Source of the DNA: DASSQJ01 sp963773655
GTDB taxonomy: Bacteria > Actinomycetota > Actinomycetes > Actinomycetales > Dermatophilaceae
DNA length: 64,000 nucleotides
NCBI GenBank assembly: GCA_963773655.1
Contig: CAVZBX010000001.1
Location: 372,001-436,000 of the forward strand
Direction: 5' to 3'
Shown here: one piece after another, positions 8,857 through 17,304 of the stretch
Layout: each line of letters opens with the position of its first letter
Position numbering within the stretch: the stretch's first letter is position 1
Notes under the pieces: generated by a model
Told to the model about the DNA's origin: nothing
What the model saw: only the letters and a program-made list of their open reading frames with translations
Database searches by the model: none
Made by a program: the position numbers and the translations under genes

Positions 8857-8925
8857 GGGCGACGACTGGCGCGGGTGGAGTACCACCGGGAAGTCCCGTC
8901 GGGGCATCGCCCGCCTGGGTGCCCC
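8857..8925 (+). promoter_or_regulatory. ZTP (pfl) riboswitch upstream of purH
   Basis: The segment has the characteristic blocks in order: a G-rich 5' side with GACTGGCG, a short hairpin with GTGGAGTACCAC at about 8873-8884, GGGAAG, then the conserved 3' block CCGCCTGGGTGCC at about 8911-8923 which forms the pseudoknot and binds ZTP/ZMP. ZTP signals 10-formyl-THF shortage, and purH is the classic target in Actinobacteria. The distance to the purH ribosome site (about 25 bases) allows control of either terminator formation or initiation. Confidence 0.87.
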
Positions 8926-8957
8926 GCGTCCGGCACACCGACCTGCGAGGAGCCCCG

Positions 8958-10583
8958 ATGGCCACCGTCTCCGCCCCCGGCCCCGGCCAGGACGTCCGCC
9001 CGGTCCGCCGTGCGCTCGTCTCCGTCTACGACAAGACCGGGCTCGAGGGCCTCGTGCGCGGTCTGCACGACGCCGGGGTCGAGCTCGTCTCCACCGGTGG
9101 CTCGGCCGCGCTCATCGGCTCCCTCGGCCTGCCGGTCACCCGGGTCGAGGACCTCACCGGGTTCCCCGAGTGCCTCGAGGGCCGGGTCAAGACCCTGCAC
9201 CCGCGGGTCCACGCCGGGATCCTCGCCGACACCCGCAAGCCCGAGCACCTGGCCCAGCTCGAGGAGCTCGGGGTCGCCCCGTTCGAGCTGGTGGTCGTCA
9301 ACCTCTACCCCTTCGCCGACACCGTGGCCTCGGGTGCGACACCCGACGAGTGCGTCGAGCAGATCGACATCGGTGGCCCGTCGATGGTCCGCGCCGCGGC
9401 CAAGAACCACCCGAGCGTCGCCGTGGTCACCGACCCGGCCCGCTACGCGGACGTCCTCGAGGCCGTGCGTGCGGGCGGCTTCACCCTCGCCCAGCGCTCC
9501 CGGCTGGCGGCGGATGCCTTCGTGCACACCGCCACCTACGACGTGCACGTCGCGTCGTGGATGGGCAACGCCTACACCGACACCTCGGAGGGCACCGGCT
9601 TCCCCGCCTGGGTGGGGGCCACCTGGCAGCGGGCCGCCGTGCTCCGCTACGGCGAGAACCCGCACCAGCGGGCAGCCCTCTACAGCAACGGTTTCCAGCC
9701 GCAGCCGGCCTTGGCCCAAGCCACCCAGCTGCACGGCAAGGAGATGTCGTACAACAACTACGTCGACGCCGACGCCGCCGTGCGGGCCGCATACGACCAC
9801 GGCGACCAGCCGACGGTGGCCGTGGTCAAGCACGCCAACCCGTGCGGGATCGCCGTCGGCTCCGACGTCGCCGACGCCCACCGCAAGGCGCACGCCTGCG
9901 ACCCGGTCTCGGCCTTCGGCGGCATCGTCGCCGCCAACCGGGTGGTGACGGCGCAGATGGCCCGCACGGTCGCCGACATCTTCACCGAGGTCGTCGTGGC
10001 GCCCGGCTTCGAGCCGGACGCCCTCGAGGTGCTCACCCGCAAGAAGAACGTCCGGCTGCTCGAGTGCGCCGCGCCCTCCCGCGGCGGCGTCGAGACCCGG
10101 CCGGTGGCCGGGGGGCTGCTCATGCAGCAGCGGGACGCGATCGACGCCGTGGTCCACGACGAGGACGGCGCGGTCACCGGCGGCGACGACGCCCGGCACT
10201 GGCGGTTGGTCGCCGGACAGGTCGCCGACGACTCCACCCTCGCCGACCTGCAGTTCGCCTGGCGCGCCGTGCGGGCGGTCAAGTCCAACGCCATCCTGCT
10301 GGCCCGCGACGGCGCCTCCGTCGGCATCGGGATGGGCCAGGTCAACCGGGTCGACTCCTGTCACCTCGCGGTGTCCCGGGCGGGGCAGGAGCGGGCGCGT
10401 GGCGCGGTCGCGGCGTCGGACGCCTTCTTCCCGTTCGCCGACGGCCTCCAGGTGCTGCTCGACGCCGGCGTGCGGGCCGTCGTGGCGCCCGGAGGGTCGG
10501 TGCGGGATGCCGAGGTGGTCGAGGCGGCACAGGCGGCCGGGGTGACGCTCTACTTCACGGGGACCCGGCACTTCGCGCACTGA
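8958..10583 (+). CDS. purH: Bifunctional AICAR formyltransferase/IMP cyclohydrolase
   Basis: Last two steps of IMP synthesis. ATG 8958, AGGAG six bases upstream, 541 aa. The N-terminal MGS-like IMP cyclohydrolase domain has VYDKTGLEGLVRGL, STGGSAALI and KTLHPRVHAGIL; the C-terminal transformylase shows the catalytic Lys-His in KHANPCGIAVG and the ending APGGSVRDAEVVEA, TGTRHFAH. Preceded by a ZTP riboswitch. Its last 29 bases overlap the 3' end of the convergent membrane gene. Confidence 0.97.
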   Translation: MATVSAPGPGQDVRPVRRALVSVYDKTGLEGLVRGLHDAGVELVSTGGSAALIGSLGLPVTRVEDLTGFPECLEGRVKTLHPRVHAGILADTRKPEHLAQLEELGVAPFELVVVNLYPFADTVASGATPDECVEQIDIGGPSMVRAAAKNHPSVAVVTDPARYADVLEAVRAGGFTLAQRSRLAADAFVHTATYDVHVASWMGNAYTDTSEGTGFPAWVGATWQRAAVLRYGENPHQRAALYSNGFQPQPALAQATQLHGKEMSYNNYVDADAAVRAAYDHGDQPTVAVVKHANPCGIAVGSDVADAHRKAHACDPVSAFGGIVAANRVVTAQMARTVADIFTEVVVAPGFEPDALEVLTRKKNVRLLECAAPSRGGVETRPVAGGLLMQQRDAIDAVVHDEDGAVTGGDDARHWRLVAGQVADDSTLADLQFAWRAVRAVKSNAILLARDGASVGIGMGQVNRVDSCHLAVSRAGQERARGAVAASDAFFPFADGLQVLLDAGVRAVVAPGGSVRDAEVVEAAQAAGVTLYFTGTRHFAH

Positions 10584-11700
10584 CGGTCCTCCCGCGGGGC
10601 CGCACCCGGAGGCGGCGCGCGAGCCACTCGAGCGGACCCGTCCCCCACCGGCGGTCCAGCAGCCAGCAGACCCCGACGACGACGACCGTCGTGCCGGCGA
10701 GCATGGCCCACCCGTCGTCGGGGGCGCCGTCGCGCACGGCGGCCACGGCGGCGAGGACCAGCACCTGGAGGGCGTACGCGGTCAGGGCCAGGCGGCCGGT
10801 CGCGAGCACCGGCTCCAGGACGGGGCCGAGCCGCCACCGCCGGCCGACGTCGACGACGAGGAATGCGAGGACCACGGACCCCGCCGCGAGGAAGGTGGAC
10901 CCGACGATCTCGGCCGTGGTGCCGGAGTAGGCGCGCGCCCCGTCGGGCGAGGAGGCCCCGAGGAGGTAGGTGGCCACGCTGGTGCCGAAGAGCACGAGGG
11001 CCACCGCCCACCCGGGCCGGCCGCGTCCGGCCCGGGGCAGCACGGCGGCCAGGGCCAGCCCGCCCAGCGCCATCGGCAGCAGCGAGGTGAGCCGGTACGA
11101 CTGCCCGGTGGCGAGCCAGTCGAGCAGGGTCCGGGCCGCCGTGCCGAGGTCGTCCCCGCGTCCGGCCGCGAGGTCGCGGGCACGGGCCATGAGCACGGGG
11201 CTGAGCACCGCGAGGCCGGCGGCGAGGCCGAGGGTGAGCACCGGGGTGCGGCGCAGCAGCAGCGCGAGCGGGGCGAGCACGACGACGAGCAGGCCGAGGT
11301 AGGGGAGGATGACGACGATCTGGCTGTACAGGGGCTGGAGCACCAGCCCGAGCGCGACGAGCAGCGCTCCCCTCAGGACGTTGTCGAGGACGACGGTGGC
11401 GGCCGGTTCCGGTGGCTCCCGGGAGGTGCGCAGGCCCATCGAGACGCCGATGACCACGGCGAAGAGGGGCGCGGTGAGGTACTCGGTGACGTCCGCGGGG
11501 CCACCGACCGGGGAGAGGTGGGCGACGAGCATCGAGAGCACCGCCACCCCGCGGGCGAGGTCGAGCCCGTCGAGCCGGCGCGGTGGCGGCGGCGCCGCGG
11601 CGGCGTGGCCGACCGGAGCGGTCGACCGGTCGCCGCGAGGGCGAGGGTGCGTGCCGGCCGGGAGCCGGTGCCGCCCCGACGGGTACGTGGGCAGCGCCAT
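10555..11700 (-). CDS. Membrane acyltransferase-like protein (HGSNAT/DUF418 type)
   Basis: 381 aa from ATG 11700; the first 40 residues are Pro/Arg-rich and probably cytoplasmic. RRLDGLDLARGVAVLSMLVAH at the first membrane helix is the signature of the heparan-alpha-glucosaminide N-acetyltransferase-like/DUF1624 group, and a DUF418-like ending is seen (ATGRLALTAYALQVLVL). About nine to ten membrane helices follow. Members are thought to move acyl groups across the membrane to sugars; the substrate here is unknown. It overlaps purH tail to tail by 29 bases and lies 7 bases after the small gene at 11708. Confidence 0.75.
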   Translation of the reverse strand: MALPTYPSGRHRLPAGTHPRPRGDRSTAPVGHAAAAPPPPRRLDGLDLARGVAVLSMLVAHLSPVGGPADVTEYLTAPLFAVVIGVSMGLRTSREPPEPAATVVLDNVLRGALLVALGLVLQPLYSQIVVILPYLGLLVVVLAPLALLLRRTPVLTLGLAAGLAVLSPVLMARARDLAAGRGDDLGTAARTLLDWLATGQSYRLTSLLPMALGGLALAAVLPRAGRGRPGWAVALVLFGTSVATYLLGASSPDGARAYSGTTAEIVGSTFLAAGSVVLAFLVVDVGRRWRLGPVLEPVLATGRLALTAYALQVLVLAAVAAVRDGAPDDGWAMLAGTTVVVVGVCWLLDRRWGTGPLEWLARRLRVRPRGRTVSARSAGSP

Positions 11701-11707
11701 CGCGGTC

Positions 11708-12058
11708 TCAGGCGCTCGTCGCGTCGAGGTGCTGGAGCAGGTCGTGCGCGGCCAGCTCGACCTCCTTGTGGCGCCACTCGGAGGCTCGGTACACACAGGC
11801 GATGAGGGCGCTGCGGTGGACCCGCCGGAAGTCGCCCACGGCGAAGGCGTACCTGGCCTTGGTGTGGTCGTTGGCCCCGTCGGTGAGGCCGAGGTGCCAC
11901 CGGGCGTAGTCGTCCCAGGTGTGCCGCTCGAGGTAGGCGTTCTGGGCCGCGGCACCGGGCTGCACCGCGCCCCAGTCGCTGTCGAGAACGTACTGGCGCG
12001 CGTCGACCAGCGCCCTCACGTGGGCCACCGCGTCGTCGTTGACCAGGTACCTCGCCAT
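11708..12058 (-). CDS. Small conserved actinobacterial protein of unknown function
   Basis: 116 aa from ATG 12058. I recognise it as a conserved soluble protein found alone in many Actinobacteria (start MARYLVNDDAVAHVRALVDA, core YARWHLGLTDGANDHTKARY, end VYRASEWRHKEVELAAHDLL) but no function is known to me. The conserved His, Tyr, Trp and Glu residues are suggestive of a metal or small-ligand site; this is speculation. It sits upstream of the membrane acyltransferase gene in the same direction. Confidence 0.8.
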   Translation of the reverse strand: MARYLVNDDAVAHVRALVDARQYVLDSDWGAVQPGAAAQNAYLERHTWDDYARWHLGLTDGANDHTKARYAFAVGDFRRVHRSALIACVYRASEWRHKEVELAAHDLLQHLDATSA

Positions 12059-12267
12059 GGGGGAACCGTAGCGCCGATGGGACTGCTGGGACAGGTGGGG
12101 CGTCGTGGGAGTCCACGACGTGGGCGTCCCGGGTTGCGAGACCCCGTCCCAGCGGTCACAGTCGTCCCACGTCGACCATTCTCAACGGGAGTCGAACCCG
12201 CTACGCTCAGTTCCCGCCCGTCCCGGTGGTGCACCGACGCACCGCCCCTGCACCTGGAGGCCCCTGC

Positions 12268-12627
12268 ATGCCCTCTGACTACGAACGGATCGGTGGCGGC
12301 CCCGCGCTGACCGCGGTCGTCGACGAGCTGTACGTCCGGCTCACCGCCGACCCCCTGGTGGGTCACTACTTCGCCGACATCGACCTGCCCCGGCAGAAGC
12401 GCCACATGGTGCTCATGCTCACCAAGGTGCTCGGTGGCCCCGACGAGTACACCGGCCGGGCGCTCGACGACGCCCACCAGCCGCTCGACATCTCCGACGC
12501 CGACTACGACCGGGTCGGTGAGCACCTCATGGCCATCCTCGGCGAGGTCGGCGTGCCGGACGACATCCGGGGCCGCGTCGTCGAGACCTTGGGCGCGGTG
12601 CGGCCCCAGGTCGTCAACCAGGCCTGA
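12268..12627 (+). CDS. glbN: Group I truncated haemoglobin (TrHbN)
   Basis: 119 aa from ATG 12268 with GGAGG upstream. Start YERIGGGPALTAVVDELYVR aligns with mycobacterial GlbN: B10 Tyr is Tyr22, the glycine motifs GGG and GGPDEYTG are in place, and the proximal His (F8) is His70 in DDAHQPL. Such globins bind O2 and NO and can oxidise NO to nitrate. It is followed 15 bases later by a flavohaemoglobin-like gene, so the operon probably deals with NO or redox stress. A TACGCT at about 12202-12207 could be the -10. Confidence 0.93.
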   Translation: MPSDYERIGGGPALTAVVDELYVRLTADPLVGHYFADIDLPRQKRHMVLMLTKVLGGPDEYTGRALDDAHQPLDISDADYDRVGEHLMAILGEVGVPDDIRGRVVETLGAVRPQVVNQA

Positions 12628-12642
12628 GGCAGGAGCAGCACC

Positions 12643-13815
12643 GTGGACACCGACCGCCTCAAGTCCACGTGGGCCGCGGCAGGGGAGCACTCCGACGACG
12701 TCGCCTCGTACTTCTACGCCCACCTGTTCGTCACCCACCCCGAGCTGCGGGAGATGTTCCCGCTGACGATGAACGCCCAGCGCGACCGGCTCGTCGGGGC
12801 GCTGGGCCGCATCGTCAGCAACGTCGACAACCTCGGTGAGGTGGTCGACTTCGTCGAGCAGCTCGGGCGCGACCACCGCCGCTTCTCGGTCGTCGCCGAG
12901 CACTACGACGCCGTCGGCGCCTCGCTGCTGTGGTCGCTCGCCCACTTCCTCGGCGACCGGTGGACCACCGAGGTCGCCGACGACTGGGCCGCGGCCTACG
13001 GCGTCGTCGCCTCGACCATGATCGCCGCCGCCGAGGAGTCCGAGGGGGTCCAGCCCGCGTGGTGGGAGGCCGAGGTCGTCGACAAGCAGCGGGTGAGCCG
13101 CGAGATCGCGACCTTCCGGATCCGCCCGAACCGGCCGCTGTCGTACGAACCGGGTCAGTCGATGGCGATGGAGGTGCCGCAGGTCCCCCGGTCCTGGCGG
13201 TTCTTCACCCCGGCCAACGCCCCCCGCGAGGACGGCACCATCGACCTCCACGTGGCCGTGCTCGCCGGCGGGCTGGTGAGCGGTGCGTTCGTCAGCCGGG
13301 TCCGTCCGGGCGACGTGGTCAAGGTGGGCGCCCCGGTGGGCACCGGCCTCGTGCTCGACCCCGACGACGACGCCGACCTCGTCATGGTGGCGGGCAACAC
13401 CGGCCTGGCGCCGTTCCTCGCCCTGCTCGACGTCATAGCCCAGCAGCGCCGCGACGGGTGGCCGCTGCGGCAGGTGCGCCTCCTCCACGGCGTCCGGTTC
13501 CCGTGGAACCTCTACGCCAACGAGCGGCTGCGGCGGCTCGCCGAGCAGGAGTGGTTCACCTACGTCCCGGTCGTCTCGGACGACCCCACCTACCCCGGCC
13601 GCAAGGGCCTGGTCGGCGACGCCGCCGTCGAGGAGGCCTTCGACGGCCGCTACCGGGTGATGCTGTGCGGCTCGCCGGAGATGGTCCGGTACACCAAGGC
13701 CGCGTTCGAGCGGGCACCGAAGCCCCCTGAGTCCATCGAGTTCGAGGAGTACGCGGACGTGCCCGTCACGACCGCCACCACGGAGCCGGAACCGGCGCAA
13801 GGAGAGACGTCGTGA
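12643..13815 (+). CDS. Flavohaemoglobin-like protein (globin + FAD/NAD reductase)
   Basis: 390 aa from GTG 12643. Residues 1-135 are a globin domain with B10 Tyr25, proximal His78 in GRDHRRF and Tyr88 in AEHYDAVGASLL, all as in Hmp-type proteins. Residues 140-240 are an FAD-binding barrel whose usual RxY(S/T) flavin motif is replaced by RSWRFFT (183-189). Residues 245-370 are an NAD-binding domain with MVAGNTGLAPFLALL and MLCGSPEM. The family detoxifies NO (dioxygenase) or oxidises lactate-like donors in some actinobacterial variants. Operon partners are the truncated globin upstream and a coiled-coil gene overlapping its stop. Confidence 0.9.
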   Translation: MDTDRLKSTWAAAGEHSDDVASYFYAHLFVTHPELREMFPLTMNAQRDRLVGALGRIVSNVDNLGEVVDFVEQLGRDHRRFSVVAEHYDAVGASLLWSLAHFLGDRWTTEVADDWAAAYGVVASTMIAAAEESEGVQPAWWEAEVVDKQRVSREIATFRIRPNRPLSYEPGQSMAMEVPQVPRSWRFFTPANAPREDGTIDLHVAVLAGGLVSGAFVSRVRPGDVVKVGAPVGTGLVLDPDDDADLVMVAGNTGLAPFLALLDVIAQQRRDGWPLRQVRLLHGVRFPWNLYANERLRRLAEQEWFTYVPVVSDDPTYPGRKGLVGDAAVEEAFDGRYRVMLCGSPEMVRYTKAAFERAPKPPESIEFEEYADVPVTTATTEPEPAQGETS

Positions 13816-14390
13816 GCGACATCCAGCACGAGACCGACCACGTGGTCGAGGCCCCCCAGGTCTCGGGGGACCGGGAGCGGCGCGAGGCACGCGAACGGGC
13901 GTACCAGGACGTCAGCCTCCGGGCCGTCGAGCTGCTCGCCAAGGCCCAGCGTGCGGCCGACGAGGCGGTCGCGGAGGCCCAGGCCTACGCCCGCGACCTC
14001 GAGGAGACCGCGCGCGAGCAGTACCGGCACATCCTCCAGCGGGCCCACGAGGCGGCCCGCGGGGTGGCCGCGGACGGCGGGTCCGGCGAGGAGGGCGACG
14101 GCGGCGCTCCCGCCGACGCGGCGGCCCTCGCCGCGGCCACGTCGTCCGGGGCCGTCGACACCCAGCAGCTCGAGTACGTGCGCACCTACGCGCGGGTGGC
14201 CCACACCCAGCTCAAGGCGGTCCTCGGCGCGCTCAACGACGAGCTCGACCGGCTCGCCGAGCTCGCCGACGGCCGGGTCGAGCAGCCGGCGTCCGAGCCT
14301 GCCGACGCCCCGCCGGCTCGTGACGTGGCCGCGGAGGGCGCCGTCGACGCGGAGGACGCGGAGGACGAGAGCGAGCTCGGCCACGGCTGA
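13812..14390 (+). CDS. Coiled-coil protein of the globin operon
   Basis: 192 aa from GTG 13812, overlapping the flavohaemoglobin stop in GTGA. A long heptad-rich helix runs from about residue 20 to 85 (ERREARERAYQDVSLRAVEL, then VAEAQAYARDLEETAREQ), a Gly/Ala-rich linker follows, and a second helix (QLEYVRTYARVAHTQLKAVL, NDELDRLAELAD) precedes an acidic tail. It resembles DivIVA-like or scaffold coiled coils, but no DivIVA N-terminal motif is seen. Its conserved coupling to the globins hints that it organises or localises them; this is inference. A strong hairpin follows at 14415. Confidence 0.7.
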   Translation: MSDIQHETDHVVEAPQVSGDRERREARERAYQDVSLRAVELLAKAQRAADEAVAEAQAYARDLEETAREQYRHILQRAHEAARGVAADGGSGEEGDGGAPADAAALAAATSSGAVDTQQLEYVRTYARVAHTQLKAVLGALNDELDRLAELADGRVEQPASEPADAPPARDVAAEGAVDAEDAEDESELGHG

Positions 14391-14414
14391 GCGGGACAAG
14401 GACCCGCCTCGCCC

Positions 14415-14446
14415 GTGCCCCGGCCACCACCTGGTGGCCGGGGCAC
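14415..14446. terminator. Bidirectional terminator-like hairpin
   Basis: Perfect inverted repeat with 15-bp arms (14415-14429 and 14432-14446) and a 2-base centre, exactly between the convergent coiled-coil gene and the secreted-protein gene. No clear U-tract, as is common in high-GC Actinobacteria. Confidence 0.8.
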
Positions 14447-14453
14447 CACGCGC

Positions 14454-15047
14454 TCACCCCGGTAGCGGCGTGAGCCGCAGTGACTCCCGGTACACGGAGA
14501 GCTCGAAGTCGCTCGAGATGCGGAGGCGCAGCGTGACGTCGAGCCGGTAGGCGCCGCCGTCGGTGCCGTACGCCGTGCCGTGGGCCGTGAGGCCGAAGGC
14601 GTTCGAGCGGCCCCCGGGGTCGTAGCCCTCGTAGTTGTCGACGTATCGGAACCGGACGTCATCGGCGACGGCGACCAGGGTGGCCGTCCCGCCCCCCAGC
14701 ACCGTGCCGCACAGGTCGTCGATCCCGTCGGCCGCGTAGACCCACAGGGTCACCTCACCGGCGGAGTTGACGACGATCGGATCGCCCGGGACGTCGACGA
14801 CGAGCACGTCGACCGGGTGCGCGCCCTCCCCGAGACACCACTGCTGCGCCGGTGCGCCCGACACGGCGACCAGCCCCGTGTCGAAGTCCTCGATGAAGAA
14901 CGCCCAAGGGACCTCGAGGCGGCTGGTCACTCCGGCCGGCCCGTCGGGGGGACCGGCCCAGGCCGGCGCGAGGCCGGCGGACAACCACGTCATCGCCATC
15001 GCCGCACACCCGGCGAGCACTGCCCGAACGCCACGTCGTGGGACCAT
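14454..15047 (-). CDS. Secreted protein of unknown function
   Basis: 197 aa from ATG 15047 (a GTG three bases earlier is possible). A clear Sec signal peptide ends near GLAPAWAG (about residue 31). The mature part is beta-rich, with paired Cys (QQWCLGEG and DDLCGTVLG) that could form a disulfide, and C-terminal strands YRLDVTLRLRISSDFELSVY. I do not recognise a domain. The much longer open frame reaching 16739 is antisense to folD and cax and is not part of the gene. Confidence 0.7.
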   Translation of the reverse strand: MVPRRGVRAVLAGCAAMAMTWLSAGLAPAWAGPPDGPAGVTSRLEVPWAFFIEDFDTGLVAVSGAPAQQWCLGEGAHPVDVLVVDVPGDPIVVNSAGEVTLWVYAADGIDDLCGTVLGGGTATLVAVADDVRFRYVDNYEGYDPGGRSNAFGLTAHGTAYGTDGGAYRLDVTLRLRISSDFELSVYRESLRLTPLPG

Positions 15048-15201
15048 CACGACCCCCACAGCCGTAGCCCCCGCCTCCCAGGGGCTGATCACTGGACCGT
15101 ACTCCCGGCTGCACGCGTTGTCGAGGAGGCCCTGCCCCGGGCCTTGGGCCCGGTACCCGGCCCGGTGACGGCCCGGCCGGCGGGGCTGGGAGGATGGGGC
15201 C

Positions 15202-16092
15202 GTGACGGCGCAGACACTCGACGGCAAGGCCATCCTCACGACGATCAAGGAAGAGCTGCGCGGCCGGGTCGCGGCGCTCGCCGAGCGCGGGGTCGTGCCC
15301 GGCCTGGGCACCGTCCTCGTCGGTGACGACCCGGGCAGCACGTGGTACGTCGGCGCCAAGCACCGGGACTGCGCCGAGGTGGGCATCCACTCGATCCGGC
15401 GAGACCTGCCGGGCGACTCCACGCTCGAGGACGTGCTCGCCGTGGTCCGGGAGCTGAACCAGGACCCGGCGTGCACCGGCTTCATCGTCCAGCAGCCCAC
15501 CGGGCTCGACGAGAACGTGATCCTCTCCGCGGTCGACCCGGCCAAGGACGTCGACGGGCTGCACCCGACCAACCTCGGCTGGCTCGTCCTCGGGGAGCCG
15601 GCGCCGCTGCCGTGCACACCGGTCGGCTGCATCGAGCTGCTGCGCCGCAACGACGTGCCGATCGCGGGGGCCAAGGTGGTCGTCGTCGGGCGCGGCATCA
15701 CGGTGGGCCGCCCGCTCGGCCTCATCCTCACGCGAAAGTCCGAGAACGCCACGGTGACGCTGTGCCACACCGGCACCCGGGACCTCGCGGCCGAGGTGCG
15801 CCAGGCCGACATCGTCATCGCCGCGGCCGGCGTCCCCGGGATCGTCACGGCCGAGATGGTGAAGCCGGGCGCGGCCGTGCTCGACGTCGGGGTCTCGCGG
15901 GTCGTCGACGAGGAGACCGGCAAGGGACGGATCGCGGGCGACGTCGCCCCGGACGTCTGGGAGGTCGCCGGGTACGTGAGCCCCAACCCCGGCGGGGTCG
16001 GGCCGATGACCAGGGCGATGCTGCTGAGCAACGTCGTGGAGGCGGCCGAACGCGCTGCCTCGGCCGATCCCGGCGCCCACCGGAGGCCGTGA
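15202..16092 (+). CDS. folD: Methylenetetrahydrofolate dehydrogenase/cyclohydrolase
   Basis: Interconverts methylene- and formyl-THF, feeding purN and purH. GTG 15202, 296 aa. The catalytic Tyr-Lys region STWYVGAKHRDCAEVGI, the substrate segment PAKDVDGLHPTNLG with PCTPVGCIELL, and the NADP site VVGRGITVGRPLGLIL are intact; it ends YVSPNPGGVGPMTRAML. The stop overlaps the start of the exchanger gene, so the two are translationally coupled. Confidence 0.96.
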   Translation: MTAQTLDGKAILTTIKEELRGRVAALAERGVVPGLGTVLVGDDPGSTWYVGAKHRDCAEVGIHSIRRDLPGDSTLEDVLAVVRELNQDPACTGFIVQQPTGLDENVILSAVDPAKDVDGLHPTNLGWLVLGEPAPLPCTPVGCIELLRRNDVPIAGAKVVVVGRGITVGRPLGLILTRKSENATVTLCHTGTRDLAAEVRQADIVIAAAGVPGIVTAEMVKPGAAVLDVGVSRVVDEETGKGRIAGDVAPDVWEVAGYVSPNPGGVGPMTRAMLLSNVVEAAERAASADPGAHRRP

Positions 16093-17210
16093 CCGTGGCA
16101 CCGGGCAGCGGGGGAGCCACGTCCGGGCAGCTCCGCCAGCGGGTCTGGGTGGCCATTCCCGCTGTCGCCCTCGTCGCGCTCGCGGCGACGTGGGGCCGTG
16201 ACATCGGGGTCGTCGTGGTGGTCGTCGTCGCGTTCCTGCTCGCCGGCGCGGTGCTCGCGGCGGTGCACCACGCGGAGGTGGTGGCCCACCGGGTCGGCGA
16301 ACCGTTCGGCTCGCTCGTGCTCGCGGTGTCGGTCACCGTCATCGAGGTCTCGCTCATCGTCGCCCTGATGCTGAGCGGTGGCGACAAGGCCTCGACGCTG
16401 GCCCGCGACACCGTGTTCGCCGCGGTGATGATCACGGTCGCGGGCATCGTCGGGCTGTCCCTGCTCCTCGGCGCCCGCCGCGACACCTTCGCCCGCTTCA
16501 ACGCCGAGGGCAGCGGGGGGGCGCTCGCGACCGTGGCGGCGCTCGCCGTCCTCTGCCTGGTGCTGCCGTCGGTGACGCTGGGTGAGCCCGGGCCGGAGTT
16601 CACCACGGGGCAGCTGGCCTTCGCCGCCGTCGCCTCCCTCGCGCTCTACGCCGCCTTCGTCGTGACCCAGACCGTGCAGCACCGGGACTTCTTCCTCCCG
16701 GTCGACCGCGAGGGCCGCCCGCTCGACGAGGAGGAGCACGCGGCGCCCCCCACCGACCGGCAGGCGGGCCTCTCCCTGGTGCTGCTGCTGCTCTCGCTCG
16801 TCGCCGTCGTCGGCCTGGCCAAGGTCGAGTCACCGGCCATCGAGGAGGGCGTCGTGGCGGCGGGCCTGCCGGTGTCGTTCGTCGGGGTCGTGATCGCGCT
16901 GCTCGTCCTGCTGCCGGAGAGCCTCGCGGCGGCCAACGCCGCGCGCCGGGGCCGGGTCCAGGTGTCGATGAACCTCGCCTTCGGGTCGGCGATCGCGAGC
17001 ATCGGGCTGACGATCCCGACCCTGGCGGTGGCCTCGATCTGGGTGCCGACCCCGCTCCAGCTCGGGCTCGGCCCCACCCAGGTGGTGCTGCTCGCCATCA
17101 CCTTGTTCGTGGCGGTGCTCACCGTCGTGCCGGGCCGCGCCACGCGCCTGCACGGCGTCGTGCACCTCACCCTCTTCGCGGCGTTCCTCTTCCTGTCGAT
17201 GTCGCCCTGA
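16089..17210 (+). CDS. Ca2+/H+ antiporter (ChaA/CAX family)
   Basis: 373 aa from GTG 16089 (an in-frame GTG at 16095 is also possible). The protein has about eleven hydrophobic segments and the two inverted alpha-repeat regions of CaCA exchangers: GEPFGSLVLAVSVTVIEVSL and LLPESLAAANAARRG with FGSAIASIGLTIPTLA; the acidic residue in each repeat binds the cation. An acidic loop of about 25 residues (PVDREGRPLDEEEHAAPP) lies between the halves. ChaA-like proteins export Ca2+, or Na+/K+ at alkaline pH. Coupling to folD looks positional rather than functional. Confidence 0.88.
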   Translation: MTVAPGSGGATSGQLRQRVWVAIPAVALVALAATWGRDIGVVVVVVVAFLLAGAVLAAVHHAEVVAHRVGEPFGSLVLAVSVTVIEVSLIVALMLSGGDKASTLARDTVFAAVMITVAGIVGLSLLLGARRDTFARFNAEGSGGALATVAALAVLCLVLPSVTLGEPGPEFTTGQLAFAAVASLALYAAFVVTQTVQHRDFFLPVDREGRPLDEEEHAAPPTDRQAGLSLVLLLLSLVAVVGLAKVESPAIEEGVVAAGLPVSFVGVVIALLVLLPESLAAANAARRGRVQVSMNLAFGSAIASIGLTIPTLAVASIWVPTPLQLGLGPTQVVLLAITLFVAVLTVVPGRATRLHGVVHLTLFAAFLFLSMSP

Positions 17211-17231
17211 GCCGAGCCCGTCGAGTGAACA

Positions 17232-17267
17232 GACACGCCGTCCGGGCCCGGCCCGAGACGGCGTGTC
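17232..17267. terminator. Terminator-like hairpin between exchanger gene and mdh
   Basis: Perfect 10-bp arms at 17232-17241 and 17258-17267 around a GC-rich loop, placed between two convergent genes, so it could serve both. Confidence 0.75.
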
Positions 17268-17304
17268 CTGTGTGCCCGAGGGACGCAGCCCCCGGGGCGA
17301 GTGC

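Noticed and set aside
12175..12215. A tRNA T-arm-like sequence on the minus strand (GGGTTCGACTCCC).
   Set aside because: No matching D, anticodon or acceptor halves; upstream bases belong to the glbN coding start. Could be an attachment-site fragment but nothing supports that.
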